Assembly: GCF_030035605.1 (NCBI RefSeq)
Contig: NZ_CP106736.1
Span: 3,345,001 to 3,409,000 of the forward strand
From: Silvimonas soli
Lineage (GTDB): Bacteria > Pseudomonadota > Gammaproteobacteria > Burkholderiales > Chitinibacteraceae
Length of the DNA stretch: 64,000 nucleotides
Reading direction: 5' to 3'
Of this stretch, positions 29,393-38,545 are shown piece by piece. The position numbers were made by a program, and so were the translations under genes. Below the pieces are notes generated by a model that saw only the letters and a program-made list of their open reading frames with translations, ran no database searches and was not told where the DNA came from. Positions within the stretch are counted from its first letter, which is position 1. The number at the start of each line of letters is the position of its first letter.

Positions 29393-30685
29393 TTAGTCGT
29401 GCATCTTGCCGGCGCGCTGGCCGCGCTTGAAACGCAAGGTCAGCAACAGCATGACCACTGACACAAATAGTCCGAAGCCAATGATGATCAGGTGCATGGG
29501 TGGAATACCGCTGGCAGAAAACTGATCTTGCACCAGTTCGCTGGCATTGGCTGGTAACGCAGTGCTCAGATAGCGGACCATCAATGCGTGGATGCCCACC
29601 ATGACCAGAATGCCGATGTTTTCATTGAAGTTTTGCACGGCAATTGAATGTCCGGCGCCCATCAACATATGACCGCGATGTTGCAGCATGGCGTTGAGCG
29701 GCACCACAAACCAGCCAGACAAAGCGCCGACGATAAACATCAAAACAGCTGAAACCAGTGGGCTGTGCACCACCAGCATGCTCATTACCGACACACCCAT
29801 GAATATCCCGGCCGGCAACACAGAAAACGCACGTTTGAGCGGCACAAAACGTCCAGCCAGGATCGCGCCAAAGGCTGTGCCGAAGGCCACGACAGCGACC
29901 AGGCGCGTGGCTTGTTCCATGCTGTAATTGAGCCAGATGACCGCCCAGTTCAGCACTACCAGCCGCATCGTCGCCCCGGCGCCCCAGAACAGGGTGGTGA
30001 CCGCCAGCGACAACTGGCCTTGCGGGTCTTTCCACAGACGGCGCACGCACCACCAGAACTCACGCACCAGGAATAATGGGTCCAGGTGCAGTGGTTTGAG
30101 GTGAACCTTCAGTTTGGGGATATACAGATTGAGCCAGCCTGCGGCCAGGTACATAAACATGATCGCGCACATGGCAAATTGCGACGGCGACAGATACTGG
30201 CCCAGCGTCAGTGTGTCGTACCAGTCACTGGCGCGGCTGCCGACCAGCACGCCGCCCAATACCGTGCCAAAGATGATGGCGCCAACGGTAGCGCCTTCGA
30301 GCCAGCCATTGGCTTCAACCAGTTTTTCATGCGGCAGGTATTCAGTGATCAGGCCATATTTGGCGGGGGAGTACGCTGCAGCGCCGAAGCCGACTATGGC
30401 ATAAGCCACGATGGGCGGCGCGCCAATCAGCATGCACACGCAACCGAGGAGCTTGATGCCGTTGCAAATCATCATCGCGCGACCCTTGTGCATGGAGTCG
30501 GCGAACGAACCGGCGAACGGTGCCAGTACTACATATGAAACCGTGAAACTCCAGAGCAACATGGATAGATGCCACTCTGGCGCGCTGTTCTCGCGTAGCA
30601 GTGCCAGGGCCGCAATAAACAGGGCGTTGTCAGCTAGCGCAGAAAGGAATTGTGCGCCGAGGATGATGAAAAAACCGCGATTCAT
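29393..30685 (-). CDS. lplT: lysophospholipid transporter LplT
   Basis: Major-facilitator flippase that moves lysophosphatidylethanolamine from the outer to the inner leaflet of the inner membrane for re-acylation. 430 residues with about 12 membrane helices; N-terminus GFFIILGAQFLSALADNALF and the loop FADSMHKGRAMMICNGIKLLG are typical of LplT. The acyltransferase Aas, usually next to it in E. coli, is not here. Single gene with its own terminator, divergent from dedA. Confidence 0.88.
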   Translation of the reverse strand: MNRGFFIILGAQFLSALADNALFIAALALLRENSAPEWHLSMLLWSFTVSYVVLAPFAGSFADSMHKGRAMMICNGIKLLGCVCMLIGAPPIVAYAIVGFGAAAYSPAKYGLITEYLPHEKLVEANGWLEGATVGAIIFGTVLGGVLVGSRASDWYDTLTLGQYLSPSQFAMCAIMFMYLAAGWLNLYIPKLKVHLKPLHLDPLFLVREFWWCVRRLWKDPQGQLSLAVTTLFWGAGATMRLVVLNWAVIWLNYSMEQATRLVAVVAFGTAFGAILAGRFVPLKRAFSVLPAGIFMGVSVMSMLVVHSPLVSAVLMFIVGALSGWFVVPLNAMLQHRGHMLMGAGHSIAVQNFNENIGILVMVGIHALMVRYLSTALPANASELVQDQFSASGIPPMHLIIIGFGLFVSVVMLLLTLRFKRGQRAGKMHD

Positions 30686-31095
30686 ACCCGCTACGGAGCC
30701 TGTTTAGATGATCGGATTTATGGGTCTGGTAGCGCAAGCCCAGCGCCAGTGCGGGCTGCCGGGGCGGTCGTCACCATGTAACGACGGTCGGTTTTATATC
30801 ATGTTTGACACAAAGGTGCCGACTTATTGCCAATGCCGTTGAGCCTGAAAAGCGAAACCTTTGCCTGTAGTGGGAATCTGATCCTGACAAACGTAGCGGC
30901 ATCAGGCGTTGTTCTGGAATATCACGTGATATAGTGTGGACCATTACGACAAGGGGTAAACCCCTGAACGAGCCACAGGTCCTGATACACAAGATACATA
31001 AGCGACACAGCCTGGTCTGTATTTTAGTCGCTTCAAGTCCGCCGCCAGTGGCCCGATTGGAGTCATTGGCAAGGTCCAAGGTTCGGTCAATACGC
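30686..31095. other. divergent region lplT/dedA
   Basis: About 410 bases carrying the two promoters. The dedA frame stays open upstream to 30934, but ATG at 31096 matches the family start. A perfect 14-bp palindrome is listed separately, and a small AGGGG-TAAA-CCCCT stem follows at about 30951-30965. Nothing else recognised. Confidence 0.45.
30919..30932. promoter_or_regulatory. perfect 14-bp palindrome ATATCACGTGATAT
   Basis: Identical on both strands and overlapping a TATAGT hexamer (30930-30935) that could be the dedA -10 element. Likely a regulator site; the regulator is not identified. Confidence 0.5.
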
Positions 31096-31743
31096 ATGGA
31101 TATTCTGCAATATCTTCTTCCTGTTTTCACTGACTACGGCTACTTCGCCGTTTTTGGTGTTCTGCTGGTCTGCGGTTTCGGTGTTCCCATTCCCGAAGAC
31201 ATCACTCTGGTAGCGGGCGGGATCATTTCCGGTCTGGGCTATGCAGACGTGCACACCATGTTCTGCGTGGGCATGGCGGGCGTACTGGTGGGTGATTCGA
31301 TCATGTTTTTTATCGGTCGCCACTTTGGTACTCGCGCCCTCAAATGGCGCTGGGTTGCGCATGTCCTGACCCCCGAGCGTTACGCCGCCGTCCAGGATAA
31401 ATTTCGTCGTTATGGCAATCGCGTGTTGTTTGTAGCGCGTTTTCTGCCAGGTTTGCGCACCCCGATCTATCTTTCTGCCGGCATGTCCCAGTGTGTGCCG
31501 TTCTGGCGTTTTTTGCTGGCCGATGGTTTGGCGGCGCTGATCAGCGTGCCGGTATGGGTCTATCTCGGTTATTACGGGGCCTTCCAGCGCGACTGGCTGC
31601 ACCACGCCATCAAGCAAGGGCAAACCGGCATGTGGTTGCTGTTAGCCGCACTGGCCACGCTGACTCTGATCTGGTACATCAGACACAAGCGCCATCAGCA
31701 CCATTGCAAGGCACTGCCGAGCAAGATGCTGCGCGAGAAATAA
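31096..31743 (+). CDS. DedA-family inner-membrane protein
   Basis: 215 residues of the DedA/SNARE-associated superfamily, whose members act in undecaprenyl-phosphate or phospholipid flipping. Conserved N-terminal re-entrant region LLVCGFGVPIPEDITLVAGG, then GVLVGDSIMFFIGRHFG, the basic FVARFLPGLRTPIYLSAGMS, and three membrane helices to the end, closing with a basic KRHQHHCK tail. The E and R residues (PEDI, RFLPGLR) needed for function in E. coli relatives are kept. Followed by alr after 41 bases on the same strand. Confidence 0.88.
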   Translation: MDILQYLLPVFTDYGYFAVFGVLLVCGFGVPIPEDITLVAGGIISGLGYADVHTMFCVGMAGVLVGDSIMFFIGRHFGTRALKWRWVAHVLTPERYAAVQDKFRRYGNRVLFVARFLPGLRTPIYLSAGMSQCVPFWRFLLADGLAALISVPVWVYLGYYGAFQRDWLHHAIKQGQTGMWLLLAALATLTLIWYIRHKRHQHHCKALPSKMLREK

Positions 31744-31784
31744 TCAGATCCGAACACGCCCAGACCAACAACGCGGTTTCCAAA

Positions 31785-32855
31785 ATGACTCGCCCCATCC
31801 AGGCTCTCGTCCATACCCAGGCAATTTCCCACAATTATCAGGTCGTTAAACGCAATGCCCCGCACAGCCGGGCATTTGCAGTGGTCAAAGCCAATGCCTA
31901 TGGGCATGGCTTGCAGCGCGCCGCTACTGCGCTGCAAGCGGCTGACGGATTTGGCATTCTGGAGTTCGATAACGCGCTGGCGTTGCGCCAATGGGGACTG
32001 CAACAGCCCATCTTGCTGCTGGAAGGGGTGTTCAGCCAGTCCGAGCTGATTGAAGCCGCTCGCCAGGACTTGCGTATCGCCATTCACGAGCCGGGTCATC
32101 TGGTCTGGCTGGAGCAAACCACGCTGTCCCGGCCTGTGCATGTCTTTCTCAAGCTCAATACCGGAATGAACCGGCTCGGTTTTCCGGCGGAACAAGCGCA
32201 CGACCTTGTTGCCCGCCTGCAAAAACTGCCTAATGTGGCCAGCATCACGCTGATGGCCCACTTTGCGACCGCAGATGAGCCAGCCAAAGGCATAGAAAAA
32301 CAACTGACTCGTTTTGCCAGCGCCACGTCCGGGCTTGATCTGCCGATCTCACTGGCTAATTCCGCCGCTACCCTCGCGTATCCGCAAGCGCAACACAATT
32401 GGGTGCGTCCGGGCATTGTGCTGTACGGTTCGACCCCGTTTGAGGATCGAACTGCCGAACAATTGGGTTTGCAAGCGGCAATGACACTGCAAGCGCAAAT
32501 CATTGCTGAACAACATCTGCAAGCGGGCGATGCCGTCGGTTATGGGGCAACGTTTGTTGCTGATAAACCAATGCGGATTGGCGTTGTGGCCTGTGGTTAT
32601 GCCGATGGTTATCCGCGTCATGCACCTACTGGAACGCCGGTGCTGGTCGATGGGCAGCGCACCCGCCTGATTGGGCGTGTTTCCATGGATATGCTTACCG
32701 TCGATATCACCGACCTGCCGCAGGCTCGCATTGGCAGCCCGGTTGAATTGTGGGGTAAGGGCTTGCCGATTGATGATGTCGCACGCGCTGCGGGCACCAT
32801 TGGTTATGAGTTGATGTGTGCAGTTGCTCCTCGCGTGCGGGTGGTTGAGGGTTAA
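31785..32855 (+). CDS. alr: alanine racemase
   Basis: PLP-dependent racemase giving D-alanine for peptidoglycan. 356 residues. The PLP Lys is Lys35 in AVVKANAYGHG; the TIM barrel runs through VFLKLNTGMNRLGF and LANSAATL; the second catalytic Tyr lies in AVGYGATF and the C-terminal barrel has RIGVVACGYADGYPR and GRVSMDMLTVDIT. The ATG at 31785 is the start matching other Alr proteins; the frame stays open through the end of dedA but without a good start. Possible operon with dedA. Confidence 0.94.
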   Translation: MTRPIQALVHTQAISHNYQVVKRNAPHSRAFAVVKANAYGHGLQRAATALQAADGFGILEFDNALALRQWGLQQPILLLEGVFSQSELIEAARQDLRIAIHEPGHLVWLEQTTLSRPVHVFLKLNTGMNRLGFPAEQAHDLVARLQKLPNVASITLMAHFATADEPAKGIEKQLTRFASATSGLDLPISLANSAATLAYPQAQHNWVRPGIVLYGSTPFEDRTAEQLGLQAAMTLQAQIIAEQHLQAGDAVGYGATFVADKPMRIGVVACGYADGYPRHAPTGTPVLVDGQRTRLIGRVSMDMLTVDITDLPQARIGSPVELWGKGLPIDDVARAAGTIGYELMCAVAPRVRVVEG

Positions 32856-32999
32856 ACGCGCAGGCAACGCGCGAATAAATAGTGCTTACAAGGTGGGCCT
32901 GTCATGAAACAGGCTCGAAAAGCGCGGCTTTCTTGATATAGAATGCTTCGCTTAGTCAAATAAACCGGATTTTTCCGTTTCCCAACCAGCAGGTTGCAT

Positions 33000-34226
33000 A
33001 TGGCATTGATTGTCCAGAAATACGGCGGCACTTCAGTTGGCACGCCGGAGCGTATCAAAAACGTGGCCAAACGCGTCGCCAGGTTCAAGGCACAAGGTCA
33101 CGATCTGGTCGTGGTTTTGTCCGCAATGAGCGGCGAAACCAACCGCCTGATTGGGCTCGCCAAAGAAATGCAGGCTAATCCTGATCCGCGCGAACTGGAT
33201 GTGATTGTATCGACCGGTGAGCAGGTCACCATTGGCCTTCTGGCCATGGCACTTAAAGAGATGGGTATTGATGCCCGCTCCTATACTGGGGCCCAGGTCA
33301 AGATTCTGACTGATAGCGCATTCACGAAAGCCCGCATCCAGTCGATTGACGACGAAAACATGCGTGCTGATCTGAACGCCGGTCGTGTAGTGATTGTCGC
33401 TGGCTTCCAGGGTGTAGATACCGAAGGCAATATCACCACGTTGGGTCGTGGCGGTTCGGATACCACCGGCGTGGCACTGGCCGCTGCGTTGCGCGCGGAC
33501 GAATGCCAGATCTATACCGATGTCGATGGCGTTTACACCACTGACCCGCGTGTTGTACCCGAAGCGCGCAAGCTCAAGACAATTACCTTTGAAGAAATGC
33601 TGGAAATGGCCAGCCTGGGTTCAAAGGTGCTGCAAATCCGCTCGGTCGAATTTGCCGGCAAGTACAACGTGAAACTGCGCGTGCTTTCCTCGTTCCAGGA
33701 CGAAGGCGAGGGCACGCTGATTACTTTCGAGGATGACTCCAACATGGAAAAACCCGTCGTTTCCGGCATCGCGTTCAATCGTGACGAAGCGCGTATCAAC
33801 GTGACCGGCGTGCCTGACAAACCAGGCATTGCATACCAGATTCTGGGTCCGGTGGCTGACGCCAATATCGACGTGGATATGATCATCCAGAACGTGGGTC
33901 AGGAAGGCACGACCGACTTCAGCTTCACCGTTCCCAAGAACGACCTGCCACGTACCATCAAGGTGCTGGAAAGCGTGCAAGACCACATCGCCGCACGTAG
34001 CGTTTCTGGCGACGACAAGATCTGCAAGATCTCCATCGTTGGCGTGGGCATGCGCAGCCATGTGGGCGTGGCTTCCACCATGTTCCGCACGCTGGCCGAA
34101 GAAGGTATCAATATCCAGATGATCTCCACCTCTGAAATCAAGATTTCGGTCATCGTGGACGAAAAATATCTGGAACTGGCCGTGCGCGTGCTGCACAAGG
34201 CATTCGGGCTGGATCAACCGGTCTGA
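33000..34226 (+). CDS. lysC: aspartate kinase
   Basis: Phosphorylates aspartate, the entry to lysine, threonine, methionine and diaminopimelate. 408 residues, the alpha-type length. N-terminus MALIVQKYGGTSVG binds ATP, GRGGSDTTGVALAAAL and DVDGVYTTDPR are kinase motifs, and two C-terminal ACT domains (from about 265, VTGVPDKPGIAYQIL, and 345, ISIVGVGMRSHVGVASTMF) give feedback control. The ATG at 33000 has AGCAGG six bases before it. Monocistronic, ending at a clear terminator. Confidence 0.96.
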   Translation: MALIVQKYGGTSVGTPERIKNVAKRVARFKAQGHDLVVVLSAMSGETNRLIGLAKEMQANPDPRELDVIVSTGEQVTIGLLAMALKEMGIDARSYTGAQVKILTDSAFTKARIQSIDDENMRADLNAGRVVIVAGFQGVDTEGNITTLGRGGSDTTGVALAAALRADECQIYTDVDGVYTTDPRVVPEARKLKTITFEEMLEMASLGSKVLQIRSVEFAGKYNVKLRVLSSFQDEGEGTLITFEDDSNMEKPVVSGIAFNRDEARINVTGVPDKPGIAYQILGPVADANIDVDMIIQNVGQEGTTDFSFTVPKNDLPRTIKVLESVQDHIAARSVSGDDKICKISIVGVGMRSHVGVASTMFRTLAEEGINIQMISTSEIKISVIVDEKYLELAVRVLHKAFGLDQPV

Positions 34227-34254
34227 ATCTAGGTCACTTCAAGTGATTGCAGGT

Positions 34255-34284
34255 AAAAACGGCAGCGCTGGCTGCCGTTTTTTA
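34255..34284 (+). terminator. lysC terminator
   Basis: AAACGGCAGC-GCTG-GCTGCCGTTT with a T-run, 28 bases after the lysC stop. Confidence 0.92.
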
Positions 34285-34420
34285 TTGCCGGATGATTTTG
34301 CGAGCCTGCGCCAATCTGCCTGTGCAAGGCGATTACGGTTGAGTGATACTTGAGTGATGCCGAAACGTTGGGCATCCCGGCCCAGCCCGCAAAAAAGTGC
34401 GTTTTGCAGCGGTGCTTTCC

Positions 34421-34449
34421 TTGACGCCCCCAAGGCCACAAGGTATTAT
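34421..34449 (+). promoter_or_regulatory. tRNA operon promoter
   Basis: TTGACG (34421-34426), 17-base spacer, TATTAT (34444-34449). Near-consensus sigma-70 promoter. The first tRNA begins 15 bases after the -10 hexamer, so the leader is very short. Confidence 0.85.
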
Positions 34450-34464
34450 CCCGCTTCCCTTGAC

Positions 34465-34558
34465 GGAGATGTGGATGAGTGGCTGAAATCACTTCCCTGC
34501 TAAGGAAGCATACGGGCTTAAACCTGTATCGAGGGTTCGAATCCCTCCGTCTCCGCCA
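34465..34558 (+). tRNA. serX: tRNA-Ser(GCT)
   Basis: 94 nt including encoded CCA. Acceptor GGAGATG pairs with CGTCTCC, anticodon loop CTGCTAA gives GCT (codons AGC/AGU), and a long variable arm follows, as in serine tRNAs. TΨC arm GGGTTCGAATCCC. Confidence 0.95.
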
Positions 34559-34625
34559 ACGGTCCTTGCAGTAATCCGTTGCGGCAAGTGGCAGTAAGTT
34601 GTTAGTAGTAAAGTGTTGTGACAGT

Positions 34626-34702
34626 GCGCCCGTAGCTCAGTTGGATAGAGTATCTGGCTACGAACCAGAGGGTCGGGCGTTCGAATCGCTCCGGGCGCAC
34701 CA
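34626..34702 (+). tRNA. tRNA-Arg(ACG)
   Basis: 77 nt with encoded CCA. Acceptor GCGCCCG/CGGGCGC, D arm GCTCAGTTGGATAGAG, anticodon loop CTACGAA, hence ACG (inosine-modified, CGN codons). Confidence 0.95.
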
Positions 34703-34734
34703 TTCACACACAGTCCATTGCGCAAGCAAGCCTC

Positions 34735-34810
34735 GTCCCCATCGTCTAGAGGCCTAGGACACCGCCCTTTCACGGCGATAACCGGGGTTCGAATCCCCGT
34801 GGGGACGCCA
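34735..34810 (+). tRNA. tRNA-Glu(TTC)
   Basis: 76 nt with encoded CCA. Acceptor GTCCCCA/TGGGGAC, D arm with CGTCTAGAGGCCTAGGACA, anticodon loop CTTTCAC, hence TTC. Third gene of the tRNA transcript. Confidence 0.95.
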
Positions 34811-35019
34811 TCAAACCTGATGGCTTTCATTTCTCTGCCGCCCGGCAATCTAGTAATTCCTAAATATCCCTGTTTTTCCTGTTGTTTACCCTGTAGTTAC
34901 TCATAAAGTACCGGCTCGCACCTACTCGTCTGCAATTGTCCGTGCCCAAGCTTTCTCAATGCTGCTTGGTGGTAATGGAGAGCCAAAGTACACTGAGTCG
35001 TATTCCTTATTAGAAAAAC

Positions 35020-36816
35020 ATGCCCATGCCTGGTTTGTCTCAAGCCATTGTCTTGCTTGCCGCCGCTGTGTTGGTGGTGCCCATACTCAAACGGCTGGGG
35101 CTGGCGTCGGTGCTGGGTTATCTGGCCGCTGGCATCCTGATCGGGCCGTGGGGCTTGCAGCTCGTCCATCAGCCAGAAGAAATCCTGCATACCACTGAAT
35201 TTGGCGTGGTCCTGCTGATGTTTGTGATCGGTCTGGAACTGCAACCGTCACGCTTGTGGGTGTTGCGTCGTTCGGTCTTTGGTCTGGGTGGAGCGCAGAT
35301 GCTGGTGTGCAGCGTGGCCATCGGCGCCATCGCATTTGCTTTTGGCTTGCCACCGGCTTCAGCACTGGTGGTGGGAATGGCGCTTTCTCTTTCCTCCACC
35401 GCATTTGTTTTGCAAATGCTGGCCGAAAAGAACCAGCTCACTACGCGATACGGCCGCGATGGTTTTGCGGTGCTGCTGTTTCAGGATCTGGCGACGATTC
35501 CTTTGCTGGCATTGATTCCGTGGCTAGCCCCGGTGAAAAGCGGCGTGGCTGGCGTGCCTGTGTGGATATCGCTGGCGGTGTTGATTGGTGTCGTGGTGCT
35601 CGGGCGTTTGCTGCTGCGGCCGGCGTTTGCCTTGGTGGCCCGTGCAAAAAGCACCGACCTTTTCACCATGGCGACCTTGCTGGTAGTTACCGGCACCGCC
35701 TGGTTGATGGAACGCGCCGGTTTGAGCATGAGTCTGGGGGCGTTCGTCGCTGGCGTGCTGCTGGCCGATTCAGAATTCCGTCACGAGGTTGAAGCCAATA
35801 TCGAGCCATTCAAAGGCGTGCTGTTGGGCTTGTTCTTTGTTGCGGTCGGCATGGCGGCCAACCTGGGCTTGCTGATGGCTAATCCGCTGGGTGTGGTCGC
35901 GCTGGCCAGCGGTTTGATGCTGGTAAAAGGCATTTTGCTCTTTGGTATTGGCCGGGTTAGCGGCCTGCAAAACCACGTAGCACGACGCTTTGCCATCTAT
36001 CTGTGCCAGGGCGGTGAATTTGCCTTTGTGCTGCTGGCACTGGCCGAAGGCAACCGCGTTTTGCCGGGCGATGTCGCCGACGTACTCAGTCTGAGTGTCA
36101 CTTTATCCATGGCATTGACGCCTTTTGTGGTGATGGCTTACGAGCGCTTTGTGGTGCCGCGGCTGGAAGCACGGCAAGTGCGAGAGTTTGATGCGGTACC
36201 CGACGAAGGTCATCCGGTTATCGTCGCTGGGTTCGGGCGGTTTGGCCAAGTGGTGACGCGGATATTGCGGCTGCGCAAAATTCCGGTCACGGTGCTCGAG
36301 GCCAATGCTGATCAAGTCGATTTCGTGCGGCGCTACGGCAACAAAGTGTATTACGGCGATGCTTCCCGGCCTGATTTGCTACGCGCAGCAGGTGCTGACA
36401 AAGCGCGGCTGGTGGTATTGGCGATTGACGACATCGAAGCATCGGTCAAAACCGCCGAAACGCTCCGCCGTGAGTTTCCGCATCTCAAAGTCTATGCCCG
36501 CGCCCGCAATCGTTTTCATTACTACCGCTTGATGGAAGCCGGGGTAGTGGTGGCCACGCGGGAAACCTTTGCATCCAGCGTGGGCTTGGGTGTAGACGTG
36601 CTGGAAGGGCTGGGCGTGACGCGAACCGAGGCTGAGCGTACCGGCGCATTGTTTGTCGAGCACGATGAGCGACTGTTGCAGCGGCAACTGGCGATTCATC
36701 AGGATGAAGCGCAATTGATCCAGGCCAGCCGTGACGCCATGAAGGAACTGGAAGGGCTGTTTGAAGCGGATCAGCTGACAGAAGCGGCGATTGAGGCCAA
36801 GCAACCAGCTACTTGA
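35020..36816 (+). CDS. Kef-type monovalent cation:proton antiporter (CPA2)
   Basis: K+ efflux or K+/H+ antiporter of the inner membrane, 598 residues. About 12 membrane helices to residue 380 starting with IVLLAAAVLVVPILKRLGL and GYLAAGILIGPWGL; the conserved EFGVVLLMFVIGLEL and SLSSTAFVLQML belong to the transport core. A cytoplasmic RCK/TrkA-N domain begins near 398 with VIVAGFGRFGQVVTRILR, and binds a nucleotide; the RPDLLRAAGADKARLVVLA segment is typical. It is KefB/KefC-like, but no KefF/KefG partner gene is adjacent. Also called YbaL-like; which subtype is unclear. Confidence 0.85.
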   Translation: MPMPGLSQAIVLLAAAVLVVPILKRLGLASVLGYLAAGILIGPWGLQLVHQPEEILHTTEFGVVLLMFVIGLELQPSRLWVLRRSVFGLGGAQMLVCSVAIGAIAFAFGLPPASALVVGMALSLSSTAFVLQMLAEKNQLTTRYGRDGFAVLLFQDLATIPLLALIPWLAPVKSGVAGVPVWISLAVLIGVVVLGRLLLRPAFALVARAKSTDLFTMATLLVVTGTAWLMERAGLSMSLGAFVAGVLLADSEFRHEVEANIEPFKGVLLGLFFVAVGMAANLGLLMANPLGVVALASGLMLVKGILLFGIGRVSGLQNHVARRFAIYLCQGGEFAFVLLALAEGNRVLPGDVADVLSLSVTLSMALTPFVVMAYERFVVPRLEARQVREFDAVPDEGHPVIVAGFGRFGQVVTRILRLRKIPVTVLEANADQVDFVRRYGNKVYYGDASRPDLLRAAGADKARLVVLAIDDIEASVKTAETLRREFPHLKVYARARNRFHYYRLMEAGVVVATRETFASSVGLGVDVLEGLGVTRTEAERTGALFVEHDERLLQRQLAIHQDEAQLIQASRDAMKELEGLFEADQLTEAAIEAKQPAT

Positions 36817-36883
36817 TAGGCGGGAAATATCGGGTTCGGCGGGTGTGGGTGCCCATCATGGTCCGGGCATGTATGATGTAACT

Positions 36884-36897
36884 CAAACATTTGTTTG
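36884..36897. promoter_or_regulatory. inverted repeat CAAACA-TT-TGTTTG before lacI-type gene
   Basis: Six-base half sites with a two-base centre, about 80 bases before the regulator start. Possible autoregulatory operator; it differs from the palindrome at 42351. Confidence 0.4.
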
Positions 36898-36974
36898 CGG
36901 TCCGGCAGCGCACTCAAGCTTGCGCAGCCCACTGTCGACATTCATTTCAAGACCTCAGGGACTCCGGTTACAGC

Positions 36975-37976
36975 GTGACCAACGACAAACCGAACGGGCG
37001 CAAGCCGACTATTTCTGATGTAGCCAGGCTGGCCGGCGTTTCCCGCGCGGTGGCCTCACGAGCGCTATCCAGCGAGCCGCGCCCGGTGGCCGACGAAAAG
37101 CGCAGCCGGGTAGTGCAGGCCGCACAAAAACTCGGCTTTAAACCGAATCTGCTGGCGCGCAGCCTGACCACCAAAACGGTCAACCTGGTAGCCATTGTGG
37201 TTAACCATATTCATGATCTGAGCGATCTGGATTTGTTTGATCATTTGCTGAGCGAAATCCAGGCGATCGGTAAACAAGTCATTCTGATCCGGGTTGGCTC
37301 GGTTGATCGTATCGAAGAGTTTTTACGCAATGGCATCGCTTATCACGTCGATGCAGCCCTGGTATTTTCGGATTTCGCCGACGCGCCAACAGTGCGACGC
37401 ATGTTCAATACCGATCTGGTCTTGATGCTCAATGGTCGGCACGACGCGCTATCTCCAGCCGTGCTGGCCGATGAAGCGACCGGCATTCGTGGTGCCGTGG
37501 TTGATGCTGCCGCCAAAGGCGTGCGTACGGCCGCCTTGGTGACCGGCCGCGCCACCTCCACAGTCGAAGAAACGCGCATTGCCAGTTATCGCAAGCAATT
37601 CGCGCTGCATGGCATTACGCTGTTGCAGGTCGCGCAGGGTGATTACTCCTATCAAAGTGGCCATGCCGTGGCCGCAAGTGTGACTTCTGGCCAATGTCCC
37701 GATGCGGTGTTCTGCACTTCGGATGCCATGGCAATGGGTATTCTGGATGTATGTCGGGCGGATTTTCCGCAGAGCAAACCGACGCGCTTTCGCTTGTATG
37801 GGTTTGATGATTTATCGCTGACCGTGTTTGATGCCTACCCGATTTCATCGATTGGTTTCGACAAGACACAGTACGTGAAAGAAGTGCTGCGTTTCCTGAT
37901 GGTGCCGGACGCATTTGCACCGGGCATGCCCCCCGTACTCGTTCCCACGCGCTTTGTGCCACGCCAGACTGCCTGA
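36975..37976 (+). CDS. LacI-family transcriptional regulator
   Basis: 333 residues from a GTG start that precedes the usual short basic leader. The helix-turn-helix is ISDVARLAGVSRAVASRAL, where the usual TVSRVL is replaced by AVASRAL, then the hinge with KLGFKPNLLARSLTTKT. The periplasmic-binding-like effector domain follows (VNLVAIVVNHIHD, AVFCTSDAMAMGILDVCRA, FRLYGFDDLSLTVFDAYPISSI in part). It faces the end of an amino-acid importer/glycosylasparaginase operon whose first gene has a LacI-type palindrome, so it is the best candidate regulator of that operon. Start codon has no strong ribosome site. Confidence 0.85.
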   Translation: MTNDKPNGRKPTISDVARLAGVSRAVASRALSSEPRPVADEKRSRVVQAAQKLGFKPNLLARSLTTKTVNLVAIVVNHIHDLSDLDLFDHLLSEIQAIGKQVILIRVGSVDRIEEFLRNGIAYHVDAALVFSDFADAPTVRRMFNTDLVLMLNGRHDALSPAVLADEATGIRGAVVDAAAKGVRTAALVTGRATSTVEETRIASYRKQFALHGITLLQVAQGDYSYQSGHAVAASVTSGQCPDAVFCTSDAMAMGILDVCRADFPQSKPTRFRLYGFDDLSLTVFDAYPISSIGFDKTQYVKEVLRFLMVPDAFAPGMPPVLVPTRFVPRQTA

Positions 37977-37993
37977 CCGCACTCCAATGCATG

Positions 37994-38030
37994 AAAAAGC
38001 CCGGCCACCTTTTGGGTGCCGGGCTTTTTT
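37994..38030 (+). terminator. terminator of the LacI-type gene
   Basis: AAAAAGCCCGGC-ACC/GGT-GCCGGGCTTTTTT, 18 bases after the stop. Confidence 0.9.
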
Positions 38031-38545
38031 GTCCTCTTACCCGCTATGGGTAAGAGGTTATTTCTCAGTCAAGGATGGAGGATTTGCGGTCTTGCCCTTT
38101 ATGGGCAAGATGTACCGCATTCTCTTTTCCGTTAACGATGGTGGGTTTGCGGTCTTGCCCTTTATGGGGAAGATCTACCGCATTCACTTTTCAGTTAATG
38201 AAGGTGGGTTTGCGGTCTTGCCCTTTATGGACAAGATCTATCACATTCACTTTTCGGTTAACGAAGGGGATTTGCGGTCTTGCCCTTTATGGGCAAGACC
38301 TATCGCATTCACTTTTCAGTTAACGAAGGGGATTTGCGGTCGTGCCCTTTATGGGCAAGATCTACCGCATTCACTTTTCAGTTAATGAAGGTGGGTTTGC
38401 GGTCTTGCCCTTTATGGGCAAGATCTATCGCACTTACTTCCGTTAACGATGGTGGGTTTGCGGTCTTGCCCTTTATGGGCAAGACCTATCGCATTCACTT
38501 TTCGGTTAACGAGGGTGGGTTTGCGGTCTTGCCCCACCATTTCTT
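38028..38545. repeat. 62-63 bp tandem repeat array with internal hairpins
   Basis: Units begin with TTTGCGGT at 38083, 38146, 38209, 38271, 38333, 38396, 38457 and 38520, a period of 61-63 bases. A diverged unit precedes them from 38028. Each full unit holds the stem CTTGCCC-TTTAT-GGGCAAG, then an ACCGCATTCACTTTTC-like part and GTTAAYGA. The stem is intact in four units and carries single mismatches in the units at 38146, 38209 and 38333. No T-run follows, so these are not classical terminators. The last unit is cut short at 38535 because it forms the 3' end of the minus-strand binding-protein gene (stop at 38495). Confidence 0.93.

Noticed and set aside
34465..34810. Integrase attachment site or genomic island at the tRNA cluster
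   Set aside because: No integrase gene and no repeat of a tRNA 3' end is visible downstream in the window.
38083..38535. CRISPR array
   Set aside because: The 62-63 bp units are directly contiguous with no unique spacers, and no cas genes are near.
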